DNA from: Bacteroidales bacterium | GTDB lineage: Bacteria; Bacteroidota; Bacteroidia; Bacteroidales; VadinHA17 | Assembly (NCBI GenBank): GCA_012514255.1 | Contig: JAAZAP010000386.1 | Location: 1 to 37,457, forward strand | DNA: 37,457 nucleotides | Reading direction: 5' to 3' | Part shown: in pieces, positions 34,783-37,457 of the stretch | Layout of the letters: each line of letters opens with the position of its first letter | Position numbering within the stretch: position 1 is the stretch's first letter | Position numbers and translations under genes: made by a program | Notes under the pieces: generated by a model | Database searches by the model: none | Told to the model about the DNA's origin: nothing | Seen by the model: the letters and a program-made list of their open reading frames with translations, nothing else

Positions 34783-35541
34783 ATGGAAAAATCTCTATTC
34801 GATCTGCTCATCTGGTTGTGGATCTCAGTAGCCCTGGTCATTTTTGTCGTTTTGCTGTTTGTCACTGCCCCGTTCGGAAGACATATGAACAGGAACTGGG
34901 GAGTGACCATCCCCGACAGGCTGGGCTGGTTCTTGATGGAGATACCGGGTCCGGTCATTTACCTGGCATTTGTACTTGCAGGTAACGGGCCCAGGACAAT
35001 AACGGTGTGGATCATTACAGGGCTCTACCTGGCTCATTATACAAACAGGGCGATAATCTATCCGATGAGGATCAGGACACGTGGAAAGCAGATGCCGCTG
35101 GTGGTGACACTTATGGCTGTCTTCTTCAATTTTGTCAATGCCGGGTTCCTGGGATACTTTGCAGGTAACCTGCAGACAAACTATGATGCAGCATGGCTGA
35201 CAGATCCGAGGTTCCTGGGCGGTCTTCTGATATTTGTTACGGGCATGGTGATTAACATGACATCTGACAATAGACTCATCCACCTGAGGAAAAAGACGGG
35301 CACCGGTTACCAGATTCCCCGGGGAGGGTTGTTTGAAAAGGTCTCCTGTCCCAACCTGTTCGGCGAAATAGTTGAATGGGGTGGTTATGCCCTTCTATGC
35401 TGGTCACTGCCGGCACTGTCGTTCTTCATCTGGACCTTCTGTAACCTGTTGCCGAGGGCTCTAGCCCACCACAGGTGGTACCGGATTCATTTCCCCGATT
35501 ACCCGGCCGGCAGAAAGGTAGTTCTCCCTTATATTTTGTAA
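34783..35541 (+). CDS. steroid 5-alpha-reductase family (SRD5A/DUF1295-like) protein
   Basis: A 252-residue membrane protein with about six to seven helices. The C-terminal third is the strongly conserved 5-alpha-reductase core: DNRLIHLRKK, YQIPRGGLFEKVSCPNLFGEIVEWGGYALL, FFIWTFCNLLPRALAHHRWYRIHFPDYP, ending KVVLPYIL. These segments bind NADPH and the enone substrate in animal SRD5A and plant DET2, and the match by eye is close. Bacterial members may reduce the 4-ene of steroids or bile-acid intermediates; the true substrate is unknown. The frame is open back to 34630, but similarity begins at the ATG at 34783. Nine G (34733-34741) lie 41 bases upstream of it. Confidence 0.9.
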   Translation: MEKSLFDLLIWLWISVALVIFVVLLFVTAPFGRHMNRNWGVTIPDRLGWFLMEIPGPVIYLAFVLAGNGPRTITVWIITGLYLAHYTNRAIIYPMRIRTRGKQMPLVVTLMAVFFNFVNAGFLGYFAGNLQTNYDAAWLTDPRFLGGLLIFVTGMVINMTSDNRLIHLRKKTGTGYQIPRGGLFEKVSCPNLFGEIVEWGGYALLCWSLPALSFFIWTFCNLLPRALAHHRWYRIHFPDYPAGRKVVLPYIL

Positions 35542-35565
35542 TTTGCCGTCTCAAACCATGTTATA

Positions 35566-36309
35566 ATGAAAGGGACATACCTCAACTGGAAAGGACGTTT
35601 TCTATGTATTGCCGTATTTGCAGTGGCGATGGGTTTCCTGGAAGCAATAGTGGTTGTCTATCTCAGGGAACTCTATTATCCTGACGGATTTGAATTTCCC
35701 CTTCGTCTCATGTCGGCTGACCTTGTCCGGGCCGAATGGATCAGGGAAGCAACAACGCTGGTAATGCTGGCTGGTATAGGCATCCTGGCCGGCAGGAATA
35801 GTCTGCAGAGGCTCTTCTATGCCCTGTTTGCCTTCGGGATATGGGATATCTTTTATTATGTCGCCCTTAAGCTGCTGCTCGGCTGGCCTGCCTCGCTCCT
35901 CACCTGGGACCTGCTCTTCCTGATACCCGTTTCATGGCTGGGACCGGTACTGGCACCGATAATCAACTCACTGACAATGATACTCATGGCTATGCTTTTC
36001 ATCGGCAGGCAGGAAAGAGGTTACTATGTCAGGCCCGGCATTTCTGACTGGATCCTGATCTACAGTGGGGCGCTGGTAATCCTATATACATACCTGGTTG
36101 ATTATTCGAGACTGCTTCTTGAGAGCGGTGCCCTGAAGTCCAGAGGATCAGAGGAAGCCGGAGAACGGCTTATGGAGATGATTACCACCTTTGTACCTGA
36201 AAAATACAACTGGTGGCTGTTCGTAGCCGGAGAAGCACTTATACTTGCTGCAACAGTAAATGTTCTAATCAGAAGTCATAAATATTCAAGAGATGAAACA
36301 ATTAACTAG
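35566..36309 (+). CDS. polytopic membrane protein, function unknown
   Basis: A 247-residue protein with six to seven predicted helices. Visible segments: a first helix with FLEAIVVVYLRELYYPDGFEFP and an acidic loop, FALFAFGIWDIFYYVALKLLLGWP, LLFLIPVSWLGPVLAPIINSL, and a last helix before a short charged C terminus. It starts 24 bases after the 5-alpha-reductase-like gene and overlaps the following peptidase start by 17 bases, so the three are probably one transcript. No family recognised. Confidence 0.75.
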   Translation: MKGTYLNWKGRFLCIAVFAVAMGFLEAIVVVYLRELYYPDGFEFPLRLMSADLVRAEWIREATTLVMLAGIGILAGRNSLQRLFYALFAFGIWDIFYYVALKLLLGWPASLLTWDLLFLIPVSWLGPVLAPIINSLTMILMAMLFIGRQERGYYVRPGISDWILIYSGALVILYTYLVDYSRLLLESGALKSRGSEEAGERLMEMITTFVPEKYNWWLFVAGEALILAATVNVLIRSHKYSRDETIN

Positions 36310-37457
36310 CCTGACAACATTGATTATGTTATTATTGATTTTACCCGGCTGCGGAGACAAAAAACAAAAGGGAGGAGAGAGTTCTGACCCATATATCTGG
36401 CTTGAGGAGGTGGATTCGGGAAAATCCCTTGACTGGGCGCGCGCACAGAACAAGCTGTCTGATGAGAGCCTGGCAACGCAACCGGTATTCACCGGGCTGA
36501 AGGAGAGGTTCCTAGAGGTGCTTAATGACAGGGAAAGGATAATTTACCCGGGCATTGTGGGTGACATGAGCTATAACCTGTGGCAGGATGAGAATAACGA
36601 AAGGGGGGTATGGAGACGGATGCCAAAGAAAGACTACCTGGCAGGCAAGAATGTATGGGAGACGGTGCTTGACCTGGATAACCTGTCAGCTGAGGAGGGA
36701 AAGAAGTGGGTTTTTGGTGGTGCCACCTGGCTCGGCCCGGAAAATCGCTACTGTCTCCTGCATCTTTCTGACGGCGGCAAGGACGAGGTGGTGATCCGTG
36801 AGTTTGATGCATTGAAAAAGGAATTTGTGGATGGTGGCTTCTCAATACCGGAGAGTAAGGGCAGTGTAGCATGGGTTGACAGAGACCGGATTCTTGTGGC
36901 CACCAACTACGGCCCGGGGACGATGACCTCATCAGGTTATCCGGCAATGGCAAAGCTGTGGGCAAGAGGAGAAGATCCGGCAATGGCATCAATCATCCTT
37001 CAGACTGACACGGTCAACATGGGCATTTTTGTCAGCGGTGGCGAGGTGAACGGCAAGCAATATGTTTTCCTTAACGACAGCAGGGGGTTCTACGAGTCAT
37101 CAATGTATCTGCTTACACCTGATGGCGTAAAGATGCTTGACATACAGAAGGATGTGGAGACACGAGGGTTATTCAAAGAAGCATTGCTGCTCTACCTGCA
37201 GTCTGACTGGGATTTTAACGGGGAGATATTCAAAAAGGGAACGCTGGTCAGTTATGATCTGCTCTCATTTCTTGAAGGCAAACCGTCAGTAAAAACACTA
37301 TTTGAACCAGGTGAAAGAGAAAGCCTTGCCGGCATTATGACCTCGCGTGATTTCATTGTGCTGGCCACCATGGAAAATGTACAGGGTAAATTAAGGATCA
37401 TGCGTCCAGTTGACGGCGGGTGGAACACCGAGATGGTTCCTGTTCCGGAACATGGCA
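36293..37457 (+). CDS. prolyl oligopeptidase family (S9A) lipoprotein, partial
   Basis: The gene runs off the right edge; 388 residues are seen and no stop occurs. It starts as a lipoprotein (LILPGC, Cys20) and continues with DPYIWLEEVDSGKSLDWARAQN, the N-terminal signature of S9A prolyl oligopeptidases (normally DPYxWLEE). Beta-propeller sequence follows: LWQDENNERGVWRRM, WVFGGATWLG, CLLHLSDGGKDEVVIREFD, FSIPESKGSVAWVDRDRILVATNYGPG. The catalytic hydrolase domain lies outside the window, so activity cannot be judged. The ATG at 36293 overlaps the end of the upstream membrane-protein gene by 17 bases. It is a second S9 peptidase in this window, of a different subgroup from that at 30550-33054. 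Confidence 0.88.
   Translation, partial: MKQLTSLTTLIMLLLILPGCGDKKQKGGESSDPYIWLEEVDSGKSLDWARAQNKLSDESLATQPVFTGLKERFLEVLNDRERIIYPGIVGDMSYNLWQDENNERGVWRRMPKKDYLAGKNVWETVLDLDNLSAEEGKKWVFGGATWLGPENRYCLLHLSDGGKDEVVIREFDALKKEFVDGGFSIPESKGSVAWVDRDRILVATNYGPGTMTSSGYPAMAKLWARGEDPAMASIILQTDTVNMGIFVSGGEVNGKQYVFLNDSRGFYESSMYLLTPDGVKMLDIQKDVETRGLFKEALLLYLQSDWDFNGEIFKKGTLVSYDLLSFLEGKPSVKTLFEPGERESLAGIMTSRDFIVLATMENVQGKLRIMRPVDGGWNTEMVPVPEHG

Overview
The window looks like chromosomal DNA of a Bacteroidota bacterium, probably an environmental Bacteroidales/Marinilabiliales-type lineage. The evidence is many short Cys-lipoprotein signal peptides, weak or absent Shine-Dalgarno sequences, a few TAnnTTTG-type -7 promoter elements, and Bacteroidota-typical families (GH97, GH95, S9 peptidases, DUF4256). 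No tRNA, rRNA, CRISPR array, transposase or integrase was found. Taxonomy is inferred from gene content and cannot be fixed more closely by eye.

Region 1 (1-2440) is visibly more AT-rich than the rest and is accessory. It holds the end of an integron-like cassette array. Two cassettes carry a Cys-rich protein with three CxC pairs and a 67-residue two-helix membrane protein. Each cassette begins with a GTTAG core whose reverse complement recurs at its own 3' end, which is the signature of attC-type cassettes. A flavodoxin-fold protein with its own promoter follows. Region 2 (2440-3000) is a 700-base non-coding stretch with a 76/77-bp tandem repeat.

Region 3 (3000-10681) is a string of mostly single genes on the + strand: a CPBP-family membrane protein, a small membrane protein, a lipocalin lipoprotein (blc), DUF4256, a peptide deformylase-like enzyme, a TIP30-like SDR, a GNAT acetyltransferase, a lipoprotein/outer-membrane-protein pair closed by a strong terminator, and a membrane protein fused to DUF2007.

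Region 4 (10709-16227) is a compact hydrolase operon: a YtcJ-type amidohydrolase, a P1/DmpA-type aminopeptidase, and two class-C beta-lactamase-fold serine hydrolases joined by ATGA overlaps. All four are predicted to be exported. A CaCA Na+/Ca2+ exchanger follows and converges on a large parallel beta-helix protein on the minus strand.

Region 5 (19250-30490) is one long + strand run: a phosphodiester glycosidase (NAGPA-like), a CNHC thioredoxin-like protein, an ABC exporter pair, an internally deleted TolB-like protein, a GNAT-HDAC fusion coupled by ATGA overlap to a membrane coiled-coil protein, then GH97 and GH95 lipoprotein glycosidases and an isoprenylcysteine-methyltransferase-like membrane enzyme. 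Region 6 (30550-34600, minus strand) holds an S9 peptidase, a deleted/truncated remnant of an M81 (MlrC-like) protein, and an alpha/beta hydrolase. Region 7 (34783-37457, + strand) holds a steroid 5-alpha-reductase-family protein, a polytopic membrane protein and the start of a prolyl-oligopeptidase-family lipoprotein that runs off the window.

The most notable items are the cassette array, the acetyltransferase-deacetylase fusion with its membrane partner, the exported peptidase/serine-hydrolase operon, and two unrelated genes that each appear to have lost a large internal segment in frame at a similar junction sequence.
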